Below are positions 47,445-54,712 of a stretch of 64,000 bases of DNA, one piece after another. The stretch lies in assembly GCF_014202425.1 (NCBI RefSeq), contig NZ_JACHGT010000003.1, positions 1-64,000 on the forward strand, written 5' to 3'. The notes beneath the pieces were generated by a model. That model did no database searches. It saw only the letters and a list, made by a program, of their open reading frames with translations, and was not told where the DNA came from. The translations under genes were made by a program, and so were the position numbers. Source of the DNA: Phytomonospora endophytica. Lineage in GTDB: Bacteria > Actinomycetota > Actinomycetes > Mycobacteriales > Micromonosporaceae. Position 1 is the stretch's first letter. Every line of letters begins with the position of its first letter.

Positions 47445-48056
47445 ATGGGAAACAGGGAAGCGCTCCTGGCCGGAGCCCGGAAATGCCTGCTGGACAAGGG
47501 CTACGCCCGCACCACTGCCCGCGACATCGCCGGCGCCGCCGGCGTGAGCCTCGCCGCGATCGGCTACCACTTCAAGAGCACCCAGGCGCTGCTCGACGAG
47601 GCCCTCGCCGAGACCATGGCCGAATGGGGCGAGCACCTCGAAGAAGCCCTCTCCGTCGAACTGGAGCCCGGCACGGGACCCTACGAGCGCTTCGCGGCCG
47701 TCTGGACGAAGGTTCTGGCCTCCTTCGAGGCCGACCGTCCACTGTGGGCGACCCAGCTGGAGCTGCTCGGCCGCATCGCCGTCTCCGGCGAACTCCAGCA
47801 GCGGTTCGCCGGGAGCATCCGCGGCGCCCGGATGGGCATGGCGCCCATGGCCCTCGGTGACACCGACGGCGTCGGCGACCGAGAGCGGTGGCTGGCCGGG
47901 TCGTTCTACCAGGCGCTGCTGACCGGCGTCCTCGCCCAGTACCTGATGGACCCCGAACACGCCCTGAGCGGCCCCGACCTCGCCGAAGCGCTGCGCCTGG
48001 TCGCCGAAGGCGGGGCCGGTGAAAAACGTGACGGCCGCGGGGAAGACCCCGCATAG
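47445..48056 (+). CDS. TetR-family transcriptional regulator
   Basis: A 203-aa repressor. The N-terminal helix-turn-helix is clear (GYARTTARDIAGAAGVSLAA, followed by IGYHFKSTQALL), with a helical C-terminal ligand domain (TKVLASFEADRPLWATQLEL). Divergent from the FAD monooxygenase, it probably represses that gene and itself through the two AGAC-N4-GTCT sites between them. ATG 47445 is the start. A small hairpin GCGGGG-N4-CCCCGC (48037-48052) lies over its 3' end, just before the next gene. Confidence 0.9.
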   Translation: MGNREALLAGARKCLLDKGYARTTARDIAGAAGVSLAAIGYHFKSTQALLDEALAETMAEWGEHLEEALSVELEPGTGPYERFAAVWTKVLASFEADRPLWATQLELLGRIAVSGELQQRFAGSIRGARMGMAPMALGDTDGVGDRERWLAGSFYQALLTGVLAQYLMDPEHALSGPDLAEALRLVAEGGAGEKRDGRGEDPA

Positions 48057-48065
48057 AGTCCTCCC

Positions 48066-48855
48066 GTGCTTCCCCAACACGAACTGATCGACCGGGTCCG
48101 CGCGCTCTGCGCCGCCGACGACCGCCTCGACGCCGCCCTGACCTACGGATCCTTCCCACAAGGACGCGGTGACGAGCACAGCGACATCGAGTTCTGGCTC
48201 TTCTTCAGGCCCACCGCCCGGCGAGACGTCGATCCGGCCGCGTGGTGCGCGCGGGTCGCGCCGCTACGGCATCTCGTGGTCAACGAGTTCGGGACGCACG
48301 TGGCGTTCTTCGGGGGACTGGTGCGCGGTGAGTTCCACTTCGCCCTGTCGACCGACATTCCATCGGTGGGGGACTGGCCCGCGCGCGGCGCGACGGTCGA
48401 GGCGATGCTGCTGCTCGACCGGAGCGGACGGCTCCGGCCGGTGATCGAGTCGGTGCCCGTGCTGCCGGTGGTGTCCGTCGACGCCGGCCAGGTGGAGACC
48501 GTGTGCGGGCGGTTCGCGAACTGGCTGCTGCTCGCGCACCACGTCGAGGCCAGAGGCGAGGAGCTGCGCGCCTTCGACGCACTCGCGCACGTGGAACGGC
48601 ACCTGCTGTGGATGGCGAGACTGGTGGAAGGGCGGACCGGTGACTGGCTGACGCCTTCGCGGGGGGCCGAGGGTGCGCTGACCGACGGAGCGGTGGAGGC
48701 GTTGCGGGAGGTCGCGGCGGCGGGGAACGCGCGAGACGGGGTCGTCGCGGCTTGGCGGGCCGGGCGTGGATGGTGGCTGGAGCTGGCGCGGGAGTACGGG
48801 GTGGAAGTGCCCATGCGGCTGGTGGGGGAGCTGGATGGGGGGGCTGGGGGGATAG
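48066..48855 (+). CDS. Lincosamide-nucleotidyltransferase-like protein, frame probably broken near the 3' end
   Basis: A nucleotidyltransferase-fold protein. The active-site pattern is ALTYGSFPQGRGDEHSDIEF, with GS and the DxE metal pair, as in LnuB/LinF-type lincosamide adenylyltransferases; a helical C-terminal half follows (CGRFANWLLLAHHVEARGEE; HVERHLLWMARL). Related enzymes are about 265-270 aa. Here the frame has no stop until 49754 and would run through the downstream riboswitch and transporter gene. At 48837-48843 and 48846-48851 there are runs of seven and six G. One G fewer puts TAG 48853-48855 in frame and gives about 262 aa, the family length. A sequencing error or real slippage are both possible. 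GTG 48066 lacks a good binding site. Confidence 0.75.
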
Positions 48856-48906
48856 GGCCAGTCCTCGCGGTCGGGTCCCGCGGCTGTGACCTCCGTGACG
48901 CGGGCG

Positions 48907-48934
48907 TTGGTCTTGGGTCCCGTCCCGCTAGAGT
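48907..48934 (+). promoter_or_regulatory. Promoter of the riboswitch-transporter transcript
   Basis: TTGGTC (48907-48912), a 16-bp spacer and TAGAGT (48929-48934) lie just upstream of the riboswitch P1 helix at 48943, placing the expected transcription start at the aptamer's 5' edge. Confidence 0.6.
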
Positions 48935-48942
48935 CACACCCG

Positions 48943-49058
48943 CGAAGGGGAGTAGCTCCCAATGTCGTGGTCGACACACTGGCGCGTTTGACGTGCCCGG
49001 CCACGCGGCCCCGGCGGTCGGACCATGTCCCGACCCGTCGAGGCGAGCGAGACCTTCG
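48943..49058 (+). promoter_or_regulatory. yybP-ykoY manganese riboswitch
   Basis: The outer helix is CGAAGG (48943-48948) with CCTTCG (49053-49058). The 5' conserved strand GGGGAGTAGCTCCCAAT and the 3' conserved GCGAGCGAGACC are the two halves of the Mn2+-binding loops of this class, with a variable hairpin region between them. The placement 74 nt before a TMEM165/Gdt1-family gene is the classical association. Downstream, GCCGGGT (49072-49078) can pair with ACCCGGC (49100-49106), a possible expression platform near the ribosome-binding site AAAGGA. Mn2+ binding is expected to raise transporter expression. The assignment is by consensus and context. Confidence 0.88.
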
Positions 49059-49131
49059 ATCTGGCTGACAAGCCGGGTCGAGGTCGTCGCCGTCCTTCAA
49101 CCCGGCACCAAACGGGAAAGGACCCTCCCTC

Positions 49132-49722
49132 GTGGACTCGTTCGTCACGGCGCTGCTCATCAGCTTCGCCGTCATCTTCGTCGCCGAACTCGGCGACAAA
49201 TCCCAGCTCATGGCCATGACCTTTGCCACGCGCTACCGCCCATGGCCCGTCCTCATCGGCATCACCATCGCCACCGCCGTCGTGCACGCCGTCTCCGTCG
49301 GCGTCGGCTACGGGCTCGGCGCCGCCCTCCCCACCGGATGGATCAACCTCGTCGCCGCCATCGCCTTCCTCGGGTTCGGGGCATGGACCCTCAAAGGCGA
49401 CAGCCTCACCGACGCCGAACGGGAGAAAGCCGAAAAATCCCGCGGCTCGGCCATCCTCGCCGTCTCCGTCGCCTTCTTCCTCGCCGAACTCGGCGACAAG
49501 ACCATGCTCGCCACCATCACCCTCGCCACCACCCACGGCTGGTTCGGCACCTGGCTGGGCTCCACCATCGGCATGGTCGCCGCCGACGCCCTCGCCATCC
49601 TCGTCGGCCGCTGGCTCGGCAAACGTCTGCCCGAGCGCGTGATCAAATTCGGCGCCGCCGCGCTGTTCGCGCTCTTCGGGATTTGGCTCGCCGTCGAAGC
49701 AATTGCCGAGCTCAGCCGATGA
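49132..49722 (+). CDS. TMEM165/Gdt1 (UPF0016) family manganese transporter
   Basis: A 196-aa membrane protein with six helices in two inverted repeats. Each repeat carries the family signature: VAELGDKSQLMAMTFATRY at about residues 17-35 and LAELGDKTMLATITLATTH at about 117-135. The acidic and Lys residues in these form the cation path. Bacterial members export Mn2+ and guard against excess. GTG 49132 has AAAGGA about 9 nt upstream. The preceding yybP-ykoY element makes Mn2+-induced expression likely. Confidence 0.93.
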   Translation: MDSFVTALLISFAVIFVAELGDKSQLMAMTFATRYRPWPVLIGITIATAVVHAVSVGVGYGLGAALPTGWINLVAAIAFLGFGAWTLKGDSLTDAEREKAEKSRGSAILAVSVAFFLAELGDKTMLATITLATTHGWFGTWLGSTIGMVAADALAILVGRWLGKRLPERVIKFGAAALFALFGIWLAVEAIAELSR

Positions 49723-49816
49723 TCAATAGAAAGACTTCTTCGAAGAAACACTGAAGTGTGTGATGTGCCCCGCCGCTATTCACTTCCGGGACGAGCATGG
49801 GTATTGTTCCGGATTG

Positions 49817-49888
49817 GCGCCGCAGGCACGGGCACGCAGGCGGCGTCCACCGCAGCACTTTACGAAGCATGGGCATGCTTCGCTGCGG
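49817..49888 (+). other. Unassigned hairpin region downstream of the Mn transporter gene
   Basis: Two consecutive hairpins follow the gene. One is GCGCCGC/GCGGCGT (49817-49823 with 49840-49846, one wobble pair). The other has an outer stem CCGCAGC/GCTGCGG (49850-49856 with 49882-49888) enclosing GAAGCATG-GG-CATGCTTC (49864-49881) with a 7-nt bulge on its 5' side. Together with the terminator hairpin just after, this looks like a structured small RNA or a long structured 3' end. It lacks the hallmark sequences of SRP RNA, tmRNA, RNase P RNA and tRNA. No protein-coding frame here is convincing. Confidence 0.5.
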
Positions 49889-49893
49889 CTTAC

Positions 49894-49938
49894 CCCCGGG
49901 AGTTCGGCTATTGCCCAGTCGGGCTCCCGGGGCCTTTT
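49894..49938 (+). terminator. Intrinsic terminator
   Basis: CCCCGGGAG (49894-49902) pairs with CTCCCGGGG (49924-49932), followed by CC and TTTT (49935-49938), a rare T-run in this GC-rich DNA. It ends rightward transcripts from the Mn transporter gene or from a small RNA, 14 bp before the convergent gene's stop. Confidence 0.75.
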
Positions 49939-49952
49939 CGTCCCCGCCGCGC

Positions 49953-50390
49953 CTACACCGCCCCGACCGCGGTGCTCAGCAACTCGCCCAGCCTCGACAC
50001 GATCTCCTCCGCCAGCTCCACCCGGCCGCGCAACTCCTCGGCGTCCACCGCCGAATCCGCCTCCGGCGCCGAGAGCCCGGCACGCGAGTCCAGCAGACGG
50101 TCGGCGAGCTCCTCCAGCGACGACAAGCGGCGCAGACTCGCCACGGCGAGCCTCGCCAGGCAGATCGGCGCGCCCGGTTCGGCGATCTGCGGGCCCGCCT
50201 CCAGAATCGCGCGACGGATGACGGTCGCGGCCGCGGCCACGCGTTCGAGACGGATGAGCAGGGTTTCGTCGGGCTCCGGGCACGTCAATGCCGGGAGTAT
50301 CCGGGTCGCCGCGTCACGTTCGAGCGGCGTGGGCTCCCAAGGACCGCGGAAGCCGAGGAATGCGGGGTCGACCGTCACCATGCCAGACAT
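49953..50390 (-). CDS. Hypothetical helical protein
   Basis: A 145-aa mostly alpha-helical acidic protein. The first 30 residues hold a Trp/Pro segment (FLGFRGPWEPTPLERDAATR); the rest is amphipathic helix (LLIRLERVAAAATVIRRAIL; DAEELRGRVELAEEIVSRLG), possibly a coiled coil. I do not recognise a family. There is no signal peptide or membrane helix. ATG 50390 lies in a small inverted repeat TGCCA-N7-TGGCA (50381-50397). The 101 bp upstream to the next gene show no further signal. Confidence 0.65.
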   Translation of the reverse strand: MSGMVTVDPAFLGFRGPWEPTPLERDAATRILPALTCPEPDETLLIRLERVAAAATVIRRAILEAGPQIAEPGAPICLARLAVASLRRLSSLEELADRLLDSRAGLSAPEADSAVDAEELRGRVELAEEIVSRLGELLSTAVGAV

Positions 50391-50491
50391 AGTGGCAGGT
50401 CGGTGCTAATACGGGAATACCCTCCTCCCGGATGCTTTGAGCTGCCGGGCATCCCACTCAAGGTCCACATTGGACGGTTGCGTGTGGAGGG

Positions 50492-50920
50492 TCAGATCCG
50501 GTGCAGGCGGCGGACCTTCGACCAGGTCCCGGCGTCGAGGCGCCCGGCCCTCTTCGTGAAGGACCCGCGCGACACGCGGATCGGATCGGTCAGGTCGAGA
50601 TGGCTGTTGTGCCTCGCCTTGGGATCCCAGTGGCGGGTGGCGATCTCGACGTGGTCGCGGCGGTGGCTCTGATCCTGACTGGTGATCTTCAAGACCGCCG
50701 CGCCACGGCCGTCGGCGCGCAGCACGAGGCAGGGCCGGACCTTGGAGCCGGTCCCGTCCTCGAAAGGCACATCGGCCCACCAGATCTCACCCGGCGCCGG
50801 ACCGCCCCCGGCCCGCGGTGCGGGCCTGCTCCCGGGCCTGGTGAGCAGCCGCCAGGCCACGACGAGGGCGAGCGCGACGGCGGCCCCCGCGAGTAGCCAC
50901 CACACCGGAGCGCCGCTCAA
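50492..50920 (-). CDS. Membrane-anchored PemK/MazF-family protein
   Basis: A 142-aa protein. A single N-terminal membrane helix (VWWLLAGAAVALALVVAWRL) is followed by a short linker and a PemK/MazF beta-barrel. The toxin signature is GEIWWADVPFEDGTGSKVRP then CLVLR, with the conserved Arg of the RP motif, and VLKITSQD carries the Thr/Ser-containing strand. Soluble MazF proteins cut mRNA at short sequences; a membrane-tethered version would act near the membrane or have another function. No antitoxin gene is adjacent. The start overlaps the upstream gene's stop (ATGA), so it is co-translated with a mycothiol-dependent-type enzyme. Confidence 0.8.
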   Translation of the reverse strand: MSGAPVWWLLAGAAVALALVVAWRLLTRPGSRPAPRAGGGPAPGEIWWADVPFEDGTGSKVRPCLVLRADGRGAAVLKITSQDQSHRRDHVEIATRHWDPKARHNSHLDLTDPIRVSRGSFTKRAGRLDAGTWSKVRRLHRI

Positions 50921-51558
50921 AACGCGGCCACCGAACGCGGTGCCCGCTCGGCCCGGCTGAAGGCGCGCATCAGCGCCACCGGCCCGTGCCGCTTCACCGA
51001 CAGGCGTGCCAGCAGGTCGAGGACCGGCTCGGTCACCTCCGCGGGCAGTTTCGGCGTGTCGACGCCGATCGAGACCGCGAGGTCGTCGGAGTGGACGGCC
51101 AGCTCCATCGTGCGCGTGGTCAGGAAGTCGTCGAAGGTCAGCGACCAGGGCGCGCGGCCCAGCGCCACCACCCGGTCGGCCGCCTCATCGGCGAGCGTGC
51201 CGTGCAGCGCGGCGACGGTGTCGGCGACGGTCCGCGCCAGCGCCTCCGGGCCTTCGGCGGCGATGCGGTACCCGGTCTCGCGGATGCCGACCATGACCTC
51301 GTCGTCGATCTCGGCGTCGAGCCACGTGCCCCGTGCGTAGTGCTCTAGCAGGGGGATCAGTTCGCCCCCGTCGGGCGCGATGGCCAGCGTCGACGGCACG
51401 CTGAGGACCTGGTAGGCCAGGTGCCCGGCGAGGCCGCCGACCTTGAACTCGGCGAGCGCGCTCGGCTGCTCCCAGGTCGTGGTCACGGCGGGATCGGCGA
51501 GGAGGGCCGCGGCGGACTCGGCCGCGGTGAGGTAGGCGGTGCGGGTGGCGTTGAGCAA
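50917..51558 (-). CDS. Maleylpyruvate-isomerase-family (DinB-like) mycothiol-dependent protein
   Basis: A 213-aa four-helix-bundle protein of the DinB/MDMPI type. Recognisable segments are LAEFKVGGLAGHLAYQVL (helix 2, with the metal His), the middle helix AEGPEALARTVADTVAALHG and TTRTMELAVHSDDLAVSIG, which contains the second metal-site His-x-x-Asp pattern. Members use mycothiol for isomerase, transferase or detoxification reactions. TTG 51558 is chosen since GGAAGG lies 8 nt upstream and the preceding gene stops at 51563; longer frames would overlap that gene heavily. It is the middle gene of a three-gene operon. Confidence 0.8.
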   Translation of the reverse strand: MLNATRTAYLTAAESAAALLADPAVTTTWEQPSALAEFKVGGLAGHLAYQVLSVPSTLAIAPDGGELIPLLEHYARGTWLDAEIDDEVMVGIRETGYRIAAEGPEALARTVADTVAALHGTLADEAADRVVALGRAPWSLTFDDFLTTRTMELAVHSDDLAVSIGVDTPKLPAEVTEPVLDLLARLSVKRHGPVALMRAFSRAERAPRSVAAF

Positions 51559-51562
51559 GGTG

Positions 51563-52261
51563 TCAGCCTTCCTTGGCCGGGCGCCAGTACTGGCGCTTCT
51601 TCTCGTCGCGGACGACGACACCGAGTTTGGCGAGCTCGTCGCGCAGTTCGGCGGAGTCGTCCTTGTCGTCTTTGTCGCGGGCCTTCTGGCGGGCCTTGAG
51701 GATCGCGTTGGCGCCGGGCGGGAGACCTTCGGCGCCGTCGACCCAGCGGGCGAAGCGGGCGGCGTACGGGTCGGCGTCAACCCAGGTGTATCCGTGCGCG
51801 CGGAAGGCATCGGCGAGTACGTCGGCCTTCGTCTCGGTGCGCGCCCGCAGGGGCTCGGCGCCGTCGGGGGACAGGAGCACGAGTTCCTTGCCCGACAGGC
51901 ACACCCGGTCGATCTCGTGGCGTCCGATCGTGCGCCTGCGCCCGTCCTTGGCGGCCTCGACGGCGTCGCCCTCCAAGGTCAGCACGAGGGACTCCACGTG
52001 CCCGAGGTAGGCCAGCACGAGCCCGCCGGCGGCACCGAGGGCGAAGGCCGCGAGCGTGGCGACCGGCTCGGGAACGTCGGCGGCGAGCCGGAAGGCGCCC
52101 TGGAACGGCGCCCAGCTCAGCCCGGCGACCCATCCCGCGATCAGTTTGAGGACCCACACCGCCAGTGCCCCCAGGATCGGCAGGCCGATCCACATGAGCA
52201 GCCGGTCTCGCAGCGGATCGGTCACCACCGTCCGCCCGTCACCCGTGCCGGGTGCCGCCAT
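51563..52261 (-). CDS. YqeB-like two-helix membrane protein
   Basis: A 232-aa protein with two membrane helices near residues 22-45 and 65-85 (LMWIGLPILGALAVWVLKLI; VATLAAFALGAAGGLVLAYL). A PH-like beta domain follows (SLVLTLEGDAVEAAKDGRRR; IDRVCLSGKELVLLSPDG) and then a charged Lys/Asp-rich tail. It resembles YqeB-type proteins, whose function is unknown. ATG 52261 has GGGGAG 8 nt upstream. It leads the operon with the MDMPI-type and PemK-type genes. Confidence 0.7.
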   Translation of the reverse strand: MAAPGTGDGRTVVTDPLRDRLLMWIGLPILGALAVWVLKLIAGWVAGLSWAPFQGAFRLAADVPEPVATLAAFALGAAGGLVLAYLGHVESLVLTLEGDAVEAAKDGRRRTIGRHEIDRVCLSGKELVLLSPDGAEPLRARTETKADVLADAFRAHGYTWVDADPYAARFARWVDGAEGLPPGANAILKARQKARDKDDKDDSAELRDELAKLGVVVRDEKKRQYWRPAKEG

Positions 52262-52302
52262 GATCCCACTCCCCTCGCCGTGCTCGCTCTTCGGTGGATT
52301 GT

Positions 52303-52362
52303 GCCCGCCGTGGCGCGGCGGGCGGTGTCCGGGAGTGCCCGCCGGCGGGCCCGGTACCGGGC
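52303..52362. promoter_or_regulatory. Hairpin and palindrome in the divergent region before the injection-system locus
   Basis: In the 320-bp gap between the leftward operon and the first injection-system gene, GCCCGCCG-N5-CGGCGGGC (52303-52323) forms a hairpin. GCCCGGTACCGGGC (52349-52362) is a perfect 14-bp palindrome, followed by GATAGAGT, which could be a -10 element for rightward transcription. Either may be a regulator site or leader structure. Confidence 0.4.
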
Positions 52363-52462
52363 GATAGAGTGAGGACGCCGCACGATCCCGCCTCGATCCG
52401 CACCGGATGGTCCACATCGGGCAAAGCTCGCCGAAGTACGGGACCAAAGTCCTGAAACGCGG

Positions 52463-52484
52463 TGTGTGAAGAGGCAGTCACACA
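52463..52484. promoter_or_regulatory. CRP-like inverted repeat upstream of the injection-system locus
   Basis: TGTGTGA (52463-52469) and TCACACA (52478-52484) form a perfect 7-bp inverted repeat with an 8-bp spacer, about 100 bp before the first gene. The half-sites contain TGTGA/TCACA as in CRP-family sites, but the usual spacer is 6 bp, so the regulator is uncertain. Confidence 0.5.
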
Positions 52485-52581
52485 TTCCCCTTCGGCCGCC
52501 TTCGTGCCCTGTCGCTCCCCGCCCCGTCCGCATTTACTGATTAGCGGGCTGGGGAGCCGACAGATCCGTAGGGGGATCGGC

Positions 52582-53868
52582 ATGCCGAGTGCGCTGGTGC
52601 ACGGATTCGAGACCGTCTGGGTCTCGTCGGATCCGGCCCTCCTCGACACCACGGTCATCCCGTTCCGGGTACAGGGCTCCGGAAGTCTGCAGCTCACCGC
52701 CCGCGCCGGGGCCGCCGGGGTGGCAGCCAGCCATACCCCGGCCTCCCCTCTCGATCTGAGCGACTTCGACGAGCTGCGGCTGTGGACCTATTCCACCCGC
52801 GCCTCCGAAGGCACCCAGCGCAGGCCGTTCATCCTGGAACTGTCCTATACCGACGCCGGTGACCTCCCCGGCGAGGAGCACCGGTGGCTCGTACCGGTCG
52901 CCCGGACGCGCGTATGGGAACAGCACCGCTTCGGCATCGCCGGTGACCGCCGCACGGCGGTCACCTCGCTGCGGGTGCGATGTCTGACCGACGCGTCCTT
53001 CCAGTTCCGCCTCGACGAGCTCCTCGCCGTCGCCGAGGAACCACTCACCGACGTCGAGGAGGCCCTCACCGGGCTCCTGGAGGGCATGCCGATCCCCGGT
53101 GTGACCGGCCTTGCGGTGCAACCCGCCGCCGCCGGTGCCTCGACGCTCGTCGTGACCGGCCTCAACCGGCGCCTCTACGAGGGCAACACCCTCGCCGTGG
53201 GCGAGGCGCGCCACGCCGTCGTCGGCGTCGCCCACGACGAACCCGGCGACACCACGACGCTGACGATCTCGCCCGTCCTCGGCGCCGCCCTCGGACCCGG
53301 CGCGACCATCGGCGTCATCGCCCCCGTCGTCGTCGAGGAGGAGCCCTTCTCGCCACCCGCCGCGGCCGCCGACCTGCCCGACCCGGTCGTCCTGGTCACC
53401 CTCACCGACCAGCGCGAAGAACCCGAACGCGGCTGGAACATCACCCAGCGCGACAGCTACCGGCCCAGCGGCGCCCTGACCGTGGCCAGCGTGCGGCCAC
53501 CGGCACGGCCGGTCCTGGTGGAGTACCAGATCCTGCCCGCCGCGAGTTCCCGCGCCCACTCCACCGCCCTGCGCGCCGAGATCCTCCGCCGCGTCGGCAT
53601 CGACACCGGCCTGCGCGTCAACGGGACCGTCCTGCCCGTGCGCACGCTCCTGCCGCCGCCACTGGACGTCCGCGTCCGCGCCGTGCCCGCACCGGTCTAC
53701 CTGCACATCGGCACCCGCGTCGAGGTCGGCCCCCGCGTCGAGTTGCCCCTTGCCGCCAACGCCACCCTCGCGTCCGGCCCGCTCGCGAGCCCCTTCGACC
53801 CCGCGGGAGACGAGCCGCCCGCCGTCCCGGCCCCCGAAGACCAGGAAGGAATCGTGCTGCGGCTATGA
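52582..53868 (+). CDS. Injection-system-associated protein of unknown function
   Basis: A 428-aa protein. Residues about 1-165 look like a beta-sandwich (LDLSDFDELRLWTYSTR; FILELSYTDAGDLPGEEHRW; VRCLTDASFQFRLDELLAV). Residues about 180-260 contain a beta module (TLVVTGLNRRLYEGNTLAVG; TTLTISPVLGAALGPGATIG) that resembles segments inserted in the two sheath proteins of this locus. The C-terminus has a third unit (VLVEYQILPAASSRAHSTAL). No enzyme motif is visible. ATG 52582 has GGGGG about 7 nt upstream. It is the first gene of the locus and overlaps the next by 4 bp, so a structural or assembly role is inferred. Confidence 0.7.
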   Translation: MPSALVHGFETVWVSSDPALLDTTVIPFRVQGSGSLQLTARAGAAGVAASHTPASPLDLSDFDELRLWTYSTRASEGTQRRPFILELSYTDAGDLPGEEHRWLVPVARTRVWEQHRFGIAGDRRTAVTSLRVRCLTDASFQFRLDELLAVAEEPLTDVEEALTGLLEGMPIPGVTGLAVQPAAAGASTLVVTGLNRRLYEGNTLAVGEARHAVVGVAHDEPGDTTTLTISPVLGAALGPGATIGVIAPVVVEEEPFSPPAAAADLPDPVVLVTLTDQREEPERGWNITQRDSYRPSGALTVASVRPPARPVLVEYQILPAASSRAHSTALRAEILRRVGIDTGLRVNGTVLPVRTLLPPPLDVRVRAVPAPVYLHIGTRVEVGPRVELPLAANATLASGPLASPFDPAGDEPPAVPAPEDQEGIVLRL

Positions 53869-54710
53869 CCGCCTACCGTCTCACCGAAGGCGCCACCCTC
53901 GTCATCCGCGTCGACGGCGGCCCCTGGCAGACGCTCACCTTCGACGTCGGCTCCTTCGCCGACCCCGAGGCCGCCACCCCCGGCGAGCTCGCCGTCGCCA
54001 TCGCCGTCGGCCTCAAAGGCGTCACCGCCGAGACCGACGACGGCGACCGGCTCGTCCTCGTCACCGACGACACCGGCGAGACCACCACCCTGGAGGTCTC
54101 CGCCTCATCCACCGCGGCGGCGGCCCTCGGCCTGGCACCCGGCGCGACCGCGACCGGCACCGGCCCCGGGGCGGCGAGCCTCACCGGCGCCGGCGGCCCT
54201 TTCGCCATCCCCGTCGACGCGTCCATGACCGTCCACGTCGACGGCAAGGCCCGCAAGATCGGCTTCGGTGAACACGACGGGCACTGGACCCCCGCCGACG
54301 CCGCCGAGAACATCAACCGCAAACTCCGCCGGACCATCGCCCGCGTCACCGGCGACGGGCGCGTCCGCCTCGTCTCGCCCACCCAGGGCGTCGGATCCCG
54401 CCTGACCGTCACCGGCCCGGCCGATCCCGACACACCCGACGCCGCCGCCGTCCTCGGCTTCACCGGACCGGCGTCGCACACCGACCCCTACCGCACCGAA
54501 CCCGCGCGGCTGGCCTGCCGGCCCGCACCCGACACCGTCGTGGTGGAGAACCTCACCTCGGCGCCGATCGAACTCCAGCTGCCCACCGGGCGCTGTGTGC
54601 TGCCAGCCCGCGGGCGTCTCGTCGTCGCCCGTGACACGGCGGCCGACGGCCTGCTCTCCCGCCTCGCGGCGCAGGGCGCGGTCCGGACGTCGCCAGAAAG
54701 GAATACGTAG
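53865..54710 (+). CDS. Injection-system-associated protein with duplicated beta module
   Basis: A 281-aa protein made of two related units (about 1-95 and 105-205): LTEGATLVIRVDGG...ELAVAIAVGL...ALGLAPGA and IPVDASMTVHVDGK...DAAENINRKL...AVLGFTGPA. The same pattern (a GAT/strand start, an AAIN-type helix and an ALG-F/M-TG end) occurs twice in the insert of the second sheath protein. The C-terminal 75 residues are separate (VVVENLTSAPIELQLPTGRC). No catalytic residues are seen. ATG 53865 overlaps the previous stop (ATGA). It precedes the sheath genes by 2 bp. Confidence 0.7.
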   Translation: MTAYRLTEGATLVIRVDGGPWQTLTFDVGSFADPEAATPGELAVAIAVGLKGVTAETDDGDRLVLVTDDTGETTTLEVSASSTAAAALGLAPGATATGTGPGAASLTGAGGPFAIPVDASMTVHVDGKARKIGFGEHDGHWTPADAAENINRKLRRTIARVTGDGRVRLVSPTQGVGSRLTVTGPADPDTPDAAAVLGFTGPASHTDPYRTEPARLACRPAPDTVVVENLTSAPIELQLPTGRCVLPARGRLVVARDTAADGLLSRLAAQGAVRTSPERNT

Positions 54711-54712
54711 CG

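Noticed and set aside
48066-49754. A single 562-codon gene from the nucleotidyltransferase start
   Set aside because: After residue about 262 the translation is Arg/His-rich noise that crosses the riboswitch and the transporter gene in the wrong frame. A 1-nt error at the poly-G runs explains it better.
49817-49938. SRP RNA, tmRNA, 6S RNA or tRNA in the hairpin region
   Set aside because: The GGAAGGAAGCAGCC-type SRP loop, the tRNA T-arm consensus and a long 6S-like closing stem with a central bubble are all missing.
49756-50672. Rightward open frames across 49756-50672
   Set aside because: Products are Arg/Ser/Pro-rich with no recognisable domain; they cross the hairpin region and lie opposite the 49953-50390 gene.
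50390-50920. The 145-aa hypothetical gene at 49953-50390 as antitoxin of the PemK-like protein
   Set aside because: It is separated by 101 bp, lies downstream rather than upstream, and shows no antitoxin DNA-binding motif.
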